A DNA stretch of 64,000 bases, taken from contig JAEDCN010000001.1 of NCBI GenBank assembly GCA_016294105.1, forward strand, positions 124,001 to 188,000, read 5' to 3'. A program made the translations under genes and the position numbers. This document shows, one piece after another, positions 53,074-61,952 of the stretch (positions within the stretch are counted from its first letter, which is position 1; each line of letters opens with the position of its first letter). Origin of the DNA: Treponema sp. (GTDB taxonomy: Bacteria > Spirochaetota > Spirochaetia > Treponematales > Treponemataceae). The notes below the pieces were generated by a model. The model made no database searches. It had not been told where the DNA came from and saw only the letters and a list, made by a program, of their open reading frames with translations.

Positions 53074-53771
53074 CAGTATACACGCTCTCCAAAGATGGCA
53101 GTTCCAATCCGTACCAAGGTGGCTCCTTCGGCAATAGCAAGGGCAAAGTCGTTGCTCATACCCATGGAAAGTTCTTTTAAGTCAAGATTGGGAAAGCGAG
53201 TAGCAACCTCCTGCTGGATTGCCACTAGTTTTTTGAAGGAAGCGGCAATTTCCAGCTGGTTTTCCGTAAAAGGAGCCATGGTCATAAAGCCCTTGGGAAC
53301 AATGTGGGAGGCTGAACAGGTATATTCCACCGCAGGAAGCAGGGAATCAAGGCTGGTAAAGCCCGACTTGGACTCTTCTCCTGTGTGGAATTCAAACAGC
53401 ACCTCCACGGTCTTGTTCAAATTGGCTGCTTGTTTTTCAATTTCTTCCAAAAGCTCGATTCTATCCACCGACTGGATGCAGGAGGCACAAGAAAGAGCTT
53501 TTTTTACCTTGTTTCGCTGCAAAGAACCGATGATATGAAGCTGAGCCTGTGGAGACTGTACCCTCACCTGCTGAAACTTTTCCACCGCCTCCTGCACACG
53601 GTTTTCTCCAAACAAAAGTTGTCCCTGTGCAATGGCTTCTAACACTGATTCTGCCGGATGGAATTTGCTGACAGCAACCAAGGAAACAGAATTGGTAGCA
53701 CGACCAGATTTAATTTCAGCCTCCCGAATTGAATCCAGTACCTGCCGCAATCGACTTGAAATCTCACTCAT
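53073..53771 (-). CDS. yggS: YggS-family PLP-homeostasis protein
   Basis: 232 residues, single alanine-racemase-N-type barrel. V-A-V-S-K-F-H-P near residue 32 holds the PLP lysine; F-G-E-N-R-V-Q-E-A near residue 55 and I-G-S-L-Q-R-N-K near residue 83 are family marks, and S-M-G-M-S-N-D-F near residue 200 binds phosphate. It buffers PLP and amino-acid pools rather than racemising. Between rsmA and the exported unknown. Confidence 0.93.
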   Translation of the reverse strand: MSEISSRLRQVLDSIREAEIKSGRATNSVSLVAVSKFHPAESVLEAIAQGQLLFGENRVQEAVEKFQQVRVQSPQAQLHIIGSLQRNKVKKALSCASCIQSVDRIELLEEIEKQAANLNKTVEVLFEFHTGEESKSGFTSLDSLLPAVEYTCSASHIVPKGFMTMAPFTENQLEIAASFKKLVAIQQEVATRFPNLDLKELSMGMSNDFALAIAEGATLVRIGTAIFGERVY

Positions 53772-54637
53772 GCTTGCCTCCCCACAATGGAATTGCTAAT
53801 GTCAGATAAATGAAGAAGGGTTTCCAAGGGAAGCTCCTCTGCTCGAATCTGGGGATTGATTTTTGCCTCATCCAGCACAGCAGCAGCCTGCTCTCCGTTG
53901 CTGTAAAAAACTGTCAGATTGTTTTTGATAGTTTTTCGTCGTGAAGCAAACAGTCCCCGCAACAGCTTCATAAAATGCTCAGGATTTTGGCAACGGGGAA
54001 AATCCTCCCGCAGCTCCATTACCACCGCACGAGAATCTACGTTAGGACGTGGCCAAAAGCTGCCGCCACCTAAATCCATGAGGGGAGTTACCTTATAAGC
54101 CCAGCTACAAAGAATGGAAAAGGAAGAATAATCCTTGCTGCCCACCGTGGCACACATTCGCTGGGCCACTTCTTTTTGCACCGTTACCACGGAGCGAGGA
54201 AAGCGATAGCCAGCTGAAATCATGTCTGCAATAATGGTGGCAGCCACATTATACGGCAGGTTTCCAAAGAAACGGTCTGGAAGCTGTTTTTCTGCCTGGG
54301 ACTTCCAGGTTTTAAGTACGTCACCTTCCACCAAGGTAAACTTTCCCTGAGTCTCGTAGTCCTTGAAAAAATCACCAACGCAGGCAGCAAAGCCACGGTC
54401 AATTTCAAAGGCAGTGACCCTAGCTCCGCGAGAAAGGATTTCGTCAGTCATGGCACCAAGACCTGGACCCACCTCCCACACAGAAGTAACGTCATCCACC
54501 TGCAAGGCATCAATGAGGCGACGACGAGCAGGCCCATTTATAAGAAAGTTCTGGCCAAATTTCTTTTGCATGGCCATTCCCTGCTGGTCCAAAAAATTTT
54601 TCAGGGAAGAAGGAGAATCATAGTCAGGCTTTTTCAT
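53768..54637 (-). CDS. rsmA: 16S rRNA dimethyladenosine transferase
   Basis: 289 residues from the ATG at 54637, overlapping the comEC stop as ATGA; the longer frame is not supported. Dimethylates two adjacent adenines near the 16S 3' end. Q-N-F-L near residue 29, the SAM motif V-G-P-G-L-G-A-M-T near residue 62, N-L-P-Y-N-V-A near residue 145 and F-A-S-R-R-K-T-I near residue 235 are all present. Confidence 0.96.
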   Translation of the reverse strand: MKKPDYDSPSSLKNFLDQQGMAMQKKFGQNFLINGPARRRLIDALQVDDVTSVWEVGPGLGAMTDEILSRGARVTAFEIDRGFAACVGDFFKDYETQGKFTLVEGDVLKTWKSQAEKQLPDRFFGNLPYNVAATIIADMISAGYRFPRSVVTVQKEVAQRMCATVGSKDYSSFSILCSWAYKVTPLMDLGGGSFWPRPNVDSRAVVMELREDFPRCQNPEHFMKLLRGLFASRRKTIKNNLTVFYSNGEQAAAVLDEAKINPQIRAEELPLETLLHLSDISNSIVGRQA

Positions 54638-56040
54638 GGTAACTCCAAGGCGGGAATTCTGGCGAAAAGCTTCACCGGTATTATCAAGCAAGTATACAAT
54701 AGATTCACCAGATGTCCAAGGGGTTCGCCTAAAGGAGCCCATAACAAGGACAGGATGATTGCTCCCACTCCCACCGTCATAAAAAGGGAAACCAAGGGAG
54801 ATACCACCACCGAGGCGATAATTCCACCAGGCATCATGGTTCCCAAAGAAAGAAGCGTTACCGGTGTGGAGAAAATCTGGGCTCCCACAGAGGCACTAAC
54901 AGATGTGGCCACTGATGCAGGAAGGAATTTATGGGTTACCGGCTCAAAGCAAGGCCCCAGCAAAAGGATTCCCGCCAAGGCCAAATAGGACAGCTGAAAG
55001 GAAAGCTGAAAAAGATCCTGGGGAGCCAGCACAAGATGAATGAAAAAGCACAGGGAAAGAATGCGAATCATGGGACTTTTGATTCCCCAGATTCCAGTGG
55101 CCATGCCCAAGAGACTGCAGATAGTGGCTCGAAGCAAGGATGGCGTAAGGCCAGCAAACCACACGAACAAAAGCACAGCCCCCAAGGAAAGCACTAAGGA
55201 AAATTTTCGACCCCCGCCACGAAATACCGTTGCCGCCAAGCCTGCAAAAAAAGAAAGATGCATGCCAGATAAAGCCAGCACATGGGCAAGACCTGCAAAA
55301 TGAAAGGCATCGCCCACCTCCTTGTCCGTGTATTCCCCAGAGCCACAGAGTAAGGCCACTAGCAAGCCCCCTGCATCTCCCCAGCCGTACATAAGCCGTT
55401 TGAACTGGAGCCGGCATAATCCACGGAATTCCTGAATCCTGCCCCACCAGCTGTCGCCATAGCCTAAAACACTACAGGTGGAAGCGTAAAATACTGGCTC
55501 CCCACCCACCAGGGAGCTGTTGTTGATGGTGGAGCTTTCAGAATAAGTGATGCTTGGAGAAGCAGTAGCTTTTTTAGAAGAAAAATTTTCCTGTAGCCCA
55601 AGATGAAGATAAACACCCTGCTCCACCAAGCCTACAGCATCAGTTGTAGCTGTTTTGGAGGAAAGGACTGAATACAGTTTTCCTGGATAAAAGGCTTCTA
55701 CAAAGGCAGCAGGAAGATACACGGTGGCCCTACCACTCGCTTGTGCCAGTGCCAGCTGATTGCCAGAGCTTGTGGTGGCATTATTTCCCGCAATGCTGCC
55801 CTGAACCTGCTGCAATCGTACCGAACACCGATACAACTTTCCACTTCCCGTCTTTACCGGATTGGAAATCACCTGGCAATCCAAGGCTCGAACCTGCTGA
55901 GGAGGAATGAGACTGGAATATGGCTCCCGATTCAACACAGGAGCCACCTTGGAATACAGCAAAGCCACCGTTAAAAAGGCGGCTATGCAGATACAATTCT
56001 GTTGAAAAAAGAGTACAATTCGTTTTTTCTGTCCTACCAC
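54634..56040 (-). CDS. comEC: ComEC/Rec2-like membrane protein, short form
   Basis: 468 residues from a GTG at 56040 overlapping the previous stop. Two N-terminal helices, a soluble OB-like domain (about 40-190) and a competence domain with about eight helices, including H-V-L-A-L-S-G-M-H-L-S-F (near residue 252) and P-S-L-L-R-A. ComEC transports single-stranded DNA during transformation. The C-terminal metallo-beta-lactamase-type nuclease domain of full-length ComEC is absent. Confidence 0.85.
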   Translation of the reverse strand: MVGQKKRIVLFFQQNCICIAAFLTVALLYSKVAPVLNREPYSSLIPPQQVRALDCQVISNPVKTGSGKLYRCSVRLQQVQGSIAGNNATTSSGNQLALAQASGRATVYLPAAFVEAFYPGKLYSVLSSKTATTDAVGLVEQGVYLHLGLQENFSSKKATASPSITYSESSTINNSSLVGGEPVFYASTCSVLGYGDSWWGRIQEFRGLCRLQFKRLMYGWGDAGGLLVALLCGSGEYTDKEVGDAFHFAGLAHVLALSGMHLSFFAGLAATVFRGGGRKFSLVLSLGAVLLFVWFAGLTPSLLRATICSLLGMATGIWGIKSPMIRILSLCFFIHLVLAPQDLFQLSFQLSYLALAGILLLGPCFEPVTHKFLPASVATSVSASVGAQIFSTPVTLLSLGTMMPGGIIASVVVSPLVSLFMTVGVGAIILSLLWAPLGEPLGHLVNLLYTCLIIPVKLFARIPALELP

Positions 56041-57245
56041 TTCAATCCTGCCAGTGCGGTGCGGGCAGCTGTAATGATGGTTTCAGGATATGGTAGATAT
56101 GTAACGTACAAGAGATTGTCAAATGCAGCCTTGTCACCCAGTGCCCCTAATGATTCAATCACTGCCAAAAGCACCTCTTGGTCTACAGAGGAAACCTTTT
56201 GTGCAGCGGCCATGTTGAGGACGCCAAGATAATCCACCAAGGCAGAAACAGAATGGCTGGTGGCCAAGCCTTCCAGACAGACCACAACACCAAGGAACTG
56301 CTCCCGGGTAATCAATCCCTGATTAAACTGCTCCTGTGCCTGAACAAAATATTCGGACACAATTGCCGCTGCCCGAGTCCAGTCTGACTCATCAATCTGC
56401 TGCACTGTTGCCAGCTGAAGGGAAAGTGTCTCTGGAGCCATTTTGGAAACATCCTCTGTCTTTATTATAGTAGTGGACAGGGCTTTTTCTGCCAATTCTG
56501 CTTTAAAAAGTGAGGAAATTTTATCATTTTTTTGCACAATGAGGAAAAGTCTATATTTTTCAGTTACAGAATAGTAATCCTGACTGATGTAATGCAGCAG
56601 AGAAGGCTGTGCACTGGGAATTACCGAGGCAAGAGATGATTCAATAGCTTGGTTCAACTCAGGGCTGATGCTGGAATTCATTAGGCGAAACAAAATCTCA
56701 AAGGAGCTGGGATCAGCCATTAGACCCAGCAGGTTGATAGCAGCAATGGAGGAAGCTAGTTCACCAGAATCAGTAGCGGTGGATTCTGCCACAAAGGTAT
56801 GAATTCCTTCAAGATAGGGAGAAACCAGCCGCTTGTTTTTTGCCACTGCCACAGACAGGGCATTAAGCACTGCCACCTTAATTTGGCTATCATCAAAAAG
56901 CATAAAGATATTCCACAGCAAGGCTCCCTGACGCTGGCTTGTTACCTGCAATACGGGAATGGCAGCCAAGGCCAATTCCTTCATGCCAGAGCCAGTTCCC
57001 AGCAAGGGTACCTTATCTTGCACAAATTCCAAGGCTTCTTCTGGAATGGACACCACCAATTCAGGAGTATCATCAGAAATGGAAAGCTTGGATAAAAGCG
57101 CAGTTTTATCGGCTACAGATCCAGTTACGAAATCAATATATAGTTGAGGTGCAATGGAAGTAATTTCTGCAGCAAAAATACTACCACAGAGAAAAATAAC
57201 TAACAGGGGTACAAGAACCTTTAATATAATGGCTTTCCTCTTCAT
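56034..57245 (-). CDS. Exported helical-repeat (HEAT-like) protein
   Basis: 403 residues. Signal peptide of about 25 residues ending S-I-F-A-A-E. The rest is alpha-helical with HEAT-like pairs, for instance K-V-A-V-L-N-A-L-S-V-A-V-A and L-L-A-V-I-E-S-L-G-A-L-G-D-K-A-A-F. Likely periplasmic scaffold, unrelated by position to the other HEAT protein. AGGAGG precedes the ATG. Confidence 0.75.
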   Translation of the reverse strand: MKRKAIILKVLVPLLVIFLCGSIFAAEITSIAPQLYIDFVTGSVADKTALLSKLSISDDTPELVVSIPEEALEFVQDKVPLLGTGSGMKELALAAIPVLQVTSQRQGALLWNIFMLFDDSQIKVAVLNALSVAVAKNKRLVSPYLEGIHTFVAESTATDSGELASSIAAINLLGLMADPSSFEILFRLMNSSISPELNQAIESSLASVIPSAQPSLLHYISQDYYSVTEKYRLFLIVQKNDKISSLFKAELAEKALSTTIIKTEDVSKMAPETLSLQLATVQQIDESDWTRAAAIVSEYFVQAQEQFNQGLITREQFLGVVVCLEGLATSHSVSALVDYLGVLNMAAAQKVSSVDQEVLLAVIESLGALGDKAAFDNLLYVTYLPYPETIITAARTALAGLKW

Positions 57246-57358
57246 GGTTCCTCCTTCTGTATATAAACACAGATGTTTTAGGATTGTATCATATTATTTG
57301 TTTGATACTCAAGATACTGGTTCTAGCAGAAGTTTTTGCCTTACGATACAATAGCACC

Positions 57359-58141
57359 ATGAACAACACCGTTTTTTCTAAGCTCCTAATGCTGGAGCTT
57401 TTGCTTCTTCTTGCATTTCTCCTTCCTCCCTTGGTGGAATCCCTGCCCCAGCTTTTTGGTGGGCTGGATGGCACAATGCAAGGACACGATCAAAGGCAGA
57501 TTCTGGAAAGGGCGGTAAATCCTTCTGTATTTTCTATCTTGCTCCAAGGACTTTTTGTTTTTGCCATGTTATTAAGAAGCAAGGAATTAGATTTGATTGT
57601 AGGCAAGGCACCAGCACGCAGTGACATTGAAAAAAAAACTTCGAATTTCAGCTCCCAGCTCATCCTTCACTGGCTCCTGACCTTTTTTCTTGTTTTTGGA
57701 CTTTTGCTTGCCAACAGCTTTCTCTGGAATGGCCTTGCCCAGGCTACAGGAAAGATAGCTATTGCAGATACCACACTCCAGCTCCACTCCCTGCCCCTCA
57801 TGATTTTTGCCACCACTGTAGCAGCCCTTTACGAGGAACTTCTGTACCGCTGGTATAGTCCCATGCTTTTGAACCTAGCTTTTTCTTGGAAACTTGGTTT
57901 CCAAGAAAAAACAGCTTGCCAGCACAAAAATCCCCCTCTCAGGTGGATTTTTGTGGAGGGACTTCTGGTAATAATCTTTGCCCTTTCCCATGGCTATGGA
58001 GGTTGGCTTGCGGTGGCAAATGCCTTAGTAGCCGGCAGTATCTTGCGACTTTGTGTTATGTACACAAAAAAGCCTTGGGTGGGTTTTTTTTCCCACCTGG
58101 CCTACAACCTGATTCAGTTTGCCCTTTTGTTAAAAAGCTAA
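57359..58141 (+). CDS. CPBP-family intramembrane protease
   Basis: 260 residues from the ATG at 57359; the frame is open from 57284. About seven helices. The glutamate motif Y-E-E-L-L-Y-R-W-Y and later F-A-L-S-H-G-Y-G and F-F-S-H-L-A-Y-N are the CPBP/Abi (CAAX protease-like) signature. Substrate unknown. TACAAT lies six bases before this ATG and no Shine-Dalgarno is present, again suggesting a leaderless message. Converges on the DUF4340 gene with overlapping stops. Confidence 0.8.
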   Translation: MNNTVFSKLLMLELLLLLAFLLPPLVESLPQLFGGLDGTMQGHDQRQILERAVNPSVFSILLQGLFVFAMLLRSKELDLIVGKAPARSDIEKKTSNFSSQLILHWLLTFFLVFGLLLANSFLWNGLAQATGKIAIADTTLQLHSLPLMIFATTVAALYEELLYRWYSPMLLNLAFSWKLGFQEKTACQHKNPPLRWIFVEGLLVIIFALSHGYGGWLAVANALVAGSILRLCVMYTKKPWVGFFSHLAYNLIQFALLLKS

Positions 58142-59214
58142 TCCTGAACCAGAGCCTGAAGAGATTCCCAGGTCCAAGGGCTTACTTCAAAGCCGTAATT
58201 AAGCCCGCTTACTTCAAAGCCGTAGTTAAGTCCCTTTACCTCAAATCCATAGTTAAGTCCACTGACATCAGATTGAGAGTTCATGGAACCTCCGTCCAAG
58301 GAATGAATCTGGGGAATCACGTAATAGCTGGAAACCTCTTGATCCAGCTGGGAAAATTTTCCTTCATAAATCTGCAATACAGCTTGTGAACCACGGCCAG
58401 TGTACAACGTGATTTCACCCAGCAGACTTTGACCAAGAGCCACGGAAGGAGCAATCAAGGAGCCTCCACGGAGAGATAACAGGCGGCTTACCTTGGAGGA
58501 AAAATCTGCATTGGTAGGCATAAAGCTTTTGTGGAGGCTTGCACCTTTTTGGTCTATAAGAGTGATTTCTAGCCCTTGCACATCCTTTTCGCCACTTATA
58601 TCCAAAAGCTGCCGAGAAACCAAGTCCATTTCAGCCCAGCTTTTTGCAGACACAGAAAGCCAAGGGTAAAAGTCATCCTGAGTTAAATATATTGGAGATT
58701 CAGGAGTTTTAAGATAAACACGGTAGCCACTATAATTCTTATCACCAAAAAGAACTTGGGAAACCACAGAGCCGTCCTGCAGCTGAAAGCGAAGATCATA
58801 GGCTTCGTGAAGATGACCATGTTCAGTAGTGTGACCGTTTTCAGAGGCAAAGCCAAAGCTAGCGAGGGTGGCATAGTCTTGCTTTTGGGAAACAAGGGTA
58901 AGGCTTCGCAGCTGCATCATGGCAGCAAGGAATTCCTCCATACAGGTGGAATCCACTGGAAAAACCAGCTGAGAACCAGCATCAAAGCCAATCCACAGGC
59001 TTTTTCCAGACAATTCCTTCTTATAAAAAATTAAAGCTGTATCATGGTGAACCACCTCTACACAGGCCAACTGGGAACCGTATTTTTCGTTTAAAAGCAC
59101 CGTATCAATGGTTTTTCCAGACAAGGATTTTTTTCCAGTAAAGGCAACCACACACAATACCGCCAGCACACCGCAGGCTCCTACAAGTATGCCAAGATAT
59201 TTTTTTTCACTCAC
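58138..59214 (-). CDS. DUF4340-like membrane-anchored protein with C-terminal repeats
   Basis: 358 residues from a GTG overlapping the gene upstream. One N-terminal helix (about 8-25), then a periplasmic domain typical of DUF4340 proteins that accompany Gld-type ABC transporters. Near the end stand three 9-residue repeats G-L-N-Y-G-F-E-V-S/K. Confidence 0.8.
   Translation of the reverse strand: MSEKKYLGILVGACGVLAVLCVVAFTGKKSLSGKTIDTVLLNEKYGSQLACVEVVHHDTALIFYKKELSGKSLWIGFDAGSQLVFPVDSTCMEEFLAAMMQLRSLTLVSQKQDYATLASFGFASENGHTTEHGHLHEAYDLRFQLQDGSVVSQVLFGDKNYSGYRVYLKTPESPIYLTQDDFYPWLSVSAKSWAEMDLVSRQLLDISGEKDVQGLEITLIDQKGASLHKSFMPTNADFSSKVSRLLSLRGGSLIAPSVALGQSLLGEITLYTGRGSQAVLQIYEGKFSQLDQEVSSYYVIPQIHSLDGGSMNSQSDVSGLNYGFEVKGLNYGFEVSGLNYGFEVSPWTWESLQALVQD
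58181..58261 (-). repeat. Three tandem 27-bp repeats
   Basis: Exactly 3 x 27 bases inside the DUF4340-like gene, keeping frame and coding G-L-N-Y-G-F-E-V-S/K; the first two copies are nearly identical, the third has diverged. Copy number could vary by slippage. Confidence 0.9.
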
Positions 59215-60796
59215 GGCTCGCCTCCCCCAATTTTTTTGCCAAGGTTCGTTTTACCAGCCACCACAGTAATGCCAGTACAGATGGCAACAGGGGCAAAATC
59301 ACCAGATTCAGCAGCAACACCTTGGGGCGGCTTTCCACCAGCTCCTGCTGACTGAGCTTATACAAGGTTTTTGTCAAAGCAGCCTTATTTTTCAGCTCCA
59401 ACAAGGATTCTTTTTCACAAAGCTGCAGCAAGCCCTTTACCGCAAAGTCAAGATTTCCAAGGCTGCCAGTATATTGCCTCATTAAGGTGGACAAAAAGTA
59501 CTGGCTTCCCACTACTAGCACCTGGCCTCCCTCTGGCAAGGTGGTCATGGCAGAAAGGGCATATTGAGAAGCCAGCTGCCCTGCCTGAGAAGCTGTTTGG
59601 CTCAACATAAAGGGATTTGTTACAAATACTGATTCCTTACTAAAATCTGGGGCGGAAAGCCAGGCAGAAGGAGTGGTATACACCAAAGCCTGAGCTTCCA
59701 TGCTGGTAAGTGTGATGGGAGAGCTCCAATAAAACTCCAAATTAAAAGCACGACGAGAAACAGGATGCTCCACCGTGTACTGAGGTAGGGCTTGAATCCA
59801 CAGGGGATAGTTCACCTGCTCATACACAGGGTTATCCTCCTCGCTTAAGAAGGTGGCTCGGAAGCAGGAAATATCCAGCACCAGCTCTGGGCCCACCTCC
59901 AATCCCCAGGAAGCAAGCACAGGCAAAAACTTATCCTCCGTGGGCTCCACCGTCCAGTCATCGTACAAGGCTGCAGTGTGGCCAGAGGTCATAACAAAAA
60001 GCTTTCCTCCATCCTCCACAAAGCTACGGATTGCAGTAACTTGTTGGGATGTTAACTGACTGCTACCAAAAAGCATTACAGGAAACCTTCGTTTCGTACC
60101 ACTATCCATCTGCTCTGCCACCAGTACAAAATCCTCTGGAGTCAAAATAGTGGGAGCAAAACCAGCTGCCTCTAGCCAAGGCACCACATCACCATAATCT
60201 TCTTCTATGGAAAGTCCATTGCCACTCATAACAATCACTGGCCAAGCTTTCGTTACGGATGGAACAGAAGCAAAAGAACCTCCTTCCTCCACCAACATCA
60301 AAAGCCGAGTAGCCATTTCGTATTCAAGGCTTTCTGCTGTTTGGGCAAAGGGAATCACCGCAAGCTGGTTCAAGTATTCCAGTACAATTGCAGAATACAC
60401 TGTTACCAGTTGAGTACTATTTCCTTTTGTAGCCTGAATTTGCTGTGCATATACGCCCTGCTGCAAAAGACTATTTTCCAAGCCCTCCTTTACTGGATCT
60501 CGTACCTGCACCTGTACCTGAGAATTAGCAAGGTTATAAAGACGAAGAAAATCCTTAATGTCACGGGCATGGGGATATAATTCCTCCAGCTCAGGAGATA
60601 CATAATAAGTAATCCGCAAAGGCTCCGTAACAGAAGCAAGAAGCTGCTGGCTCATGGAACTTAAGGAAAATCGCTTGTCTTGAGTAATATCCCAGCGAAA
60701 ATACCACAGACTAGACAAAAGAAAAACCAAGGCGGCAAGAACAATCCACAGGATTCGCGCCACCATTCGGCCATGGACAGTGGTTTTCACAGACAC
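59207..60796 (-). CDS. GldG-like ABC transporter auxiliary protein
   Basis: 529 residues, GTG start behind GGAGGG. One helix at each end (about 11-31 and 500-520) and a large periplasmic domain. R-F-S-L-S-S-M-S near residue 37 (family K-R-F-S-L-S) and the later V-M-L-F-G-S-S-Q-L-T and G-G-K-L-F-V-M-T-S-G blocks match the ABC_transp_aux (GldG) family. Works with the ATPase and permease of the operon. Confidence 0.85.
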   Translation of the reverse strand: MSVKTTVHGRMVARILWIVLAALVFLLSSLWYFRWDITQDKRFSLSSMSQQLLASVTEPLRITYYVSPELEELYPHARDIKDFLRLYNLANSQVQVQVRDPVKEGLENSLLQQGVYAQQIQATKGNSTQLVTVYSAIVLEYLNQLAVIPFAQTAESLEYEMATRLLMLVEEGGSFASVPSVTKAWPVIVMSGNGLSIEEDYGDVVPWLEAAGFAPTILTPEDFVLVAEQMDSGTKRRFPVMLFGSSQLTSQQVTAIRSFVEDGGKLFVMTSGHTAALYDDWTVEPTEDKFLPVLASWGLEVGPELVLDISCFRATFLSEEDNPVYEQVNYPLWIQALPQYTVEHPVSRRAFNLEFYWSSPITLTSMEAQALVYTTPSAWLSAPDFSKESVFVTNPFMLSQTASQAGQLASQYALSAMTTLPEGGQVLVVGSQYFLSTLMRQYTGSLGNLDFAVKGLLQLCEKESLLELKNKAALTKTLYKLSQQELVESRPKVLLLNLVILPLLPSVLALLWWLVKRTLAKKLGEASRE

Positions 60797-61530
60797 CCCC
60801 TCCGTCTCAGCTTAATGCTTCCTGAAGCAATTTTCAGCAGAGCCACAATGGCCACAAGATAAAACACCACATCACGGCTATCCACAATGCCCTTGCTGGC
60901 ACTATCAAAATGCCAAGCAAAGGAAAGGCTCTGGCATAGCTGGCTCAACCACTGTGGCAAATTTACGTACCGAGGCAGCAGGTGAATTCCACTAAAAACA
61001 CCCAAAGACAAAGAAGAAACTAAATAGGCCACCACTGCCCCGGGACTTACCGAACAAAGGAACACACAAAGCCCACAGGCAGTTCCCATAAAAAGTACCA
61101 TCCCTAGATAACCTGCAAAAACTTGGGCTAAATCAAGGCTCCCAAAAAAAGAAACCGTTACTGGTACACCAATTCCCGGTAGCAGCATCAAACAGCTACA
61201 GCTAAAGGCTGCAAGCCACTTGCCCACCACCAGCTGTTGCTCACTCAAGGGAAGACTTTCGTCAAAGAGCAGCCCACCCGCCTCCCATTGCCCCATGGTA
61301 AGGGCGGGAACAGCTAAAATCGACAAGAAGGGAATAACGGAAAAAAAGAAATTCAAGTCCGTTGAACCAAGCCCCGGCTCAAAAAAAAGTCCTCCTAAAA
61401 AAAACTGTGTACCACCACCAACGGTAAGCAGCAGGGTTGCCAAGTAAAAGGGAGGCTTTGAAAGAAGAAGTTTCATTTCTTTTTTATACAGAACAAAAAC
61501 AACCTTCCACCAACAAAGAAGCTTATTCAT
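60787..61530 (-). CDS. ABC-2 type permease (GldF-like)
   Basis: 247 residues with six helices. Y-K-K-E-M-K-L-L at the start (family K-E-L-x-x-Y-F) and the six-helix layout are typical of ABC-2 permeases linked to GldG proteins. GGGAG precedes the ATG. The gap before it holds a fragment on the other strand. Confidence 0.85.
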   Translation of the reverse strand: MNKLLCWWKVVFVLYKKEMKLLLSKPPFYLATLLLTVGGGTQFFLGGLFFEPGLGSTDLNFFFSVIPFLSILAVPALTMGQWEAGGLLFDESLPLSEQQLVVGKWLAAFSCSCLMLLPGIGVPVTVSFFGSLDLAQVFAGYLGMVLFMGTACGLCVFLCSVSPGAVVAYLVSSLSLGVFSGIHLLPRYVNLPQWLSQLCQSLSFAWHFDSASKGIVDSRDVVFYLVAIVALLKIASGSIKLRRRGCL

Positions 61531-61754
61531 ATTGTCTCCCAGAAGCAGGATATTACAAAAGAAAAGTCACAACGGACTATGAATCGTCTGCATTTATTCA
61601 TAAATTACAATCACTATAACATATTCAATCAAAAAAAACACCCGTATACAAAACAGAAAAAAAATATTTTTTTCTACATTTTTCTTGCAAAATTCTAATC
61701 CATAGCATTATGATTTAGGACAGGTATAATAAAGTTTTAAATCTTTTATATAAA

Positions 61755-61952
61755 ATGGAAGGAACTGAACCACCTATGTTAGGAACTGAACCCGCAGAAT
61801 TACCTGGGGAAGGAGTTATTCCTTGTTCTACCTTTGGAGAAGAAGTTCATATCTATGTTCCTGATGAAAGTTTAGAAGATTATCAGAATGCATGGCAAAA
61901 TTATGCTGATAAACATGATATCTATCCCATGTCAGAGTACGGTTCACACTAG
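61755..61952 (+). pseudogene. C-terminal fragment of a BspA-like leucine-rich protein
   Basis: 65 residues. V-H-I-Y-V-P-D-E-S-L-E-D-Y-Q-N-A-W and the following I-Y-P-M-S-E-Y are the ending typical of LRR_5/BspA-like surface proteins. No repeats or signal peptide precede it. The frame may be expressed, but it is best read as a broken remnant. Confidence 0.65.

Noticed and set aside
61620..61754. TATAAT before the BspA-like fragment as a real promoter
   Set aside because: No -35 box at a sensible distance; AT-rich background makes TATAAT likely by chance.
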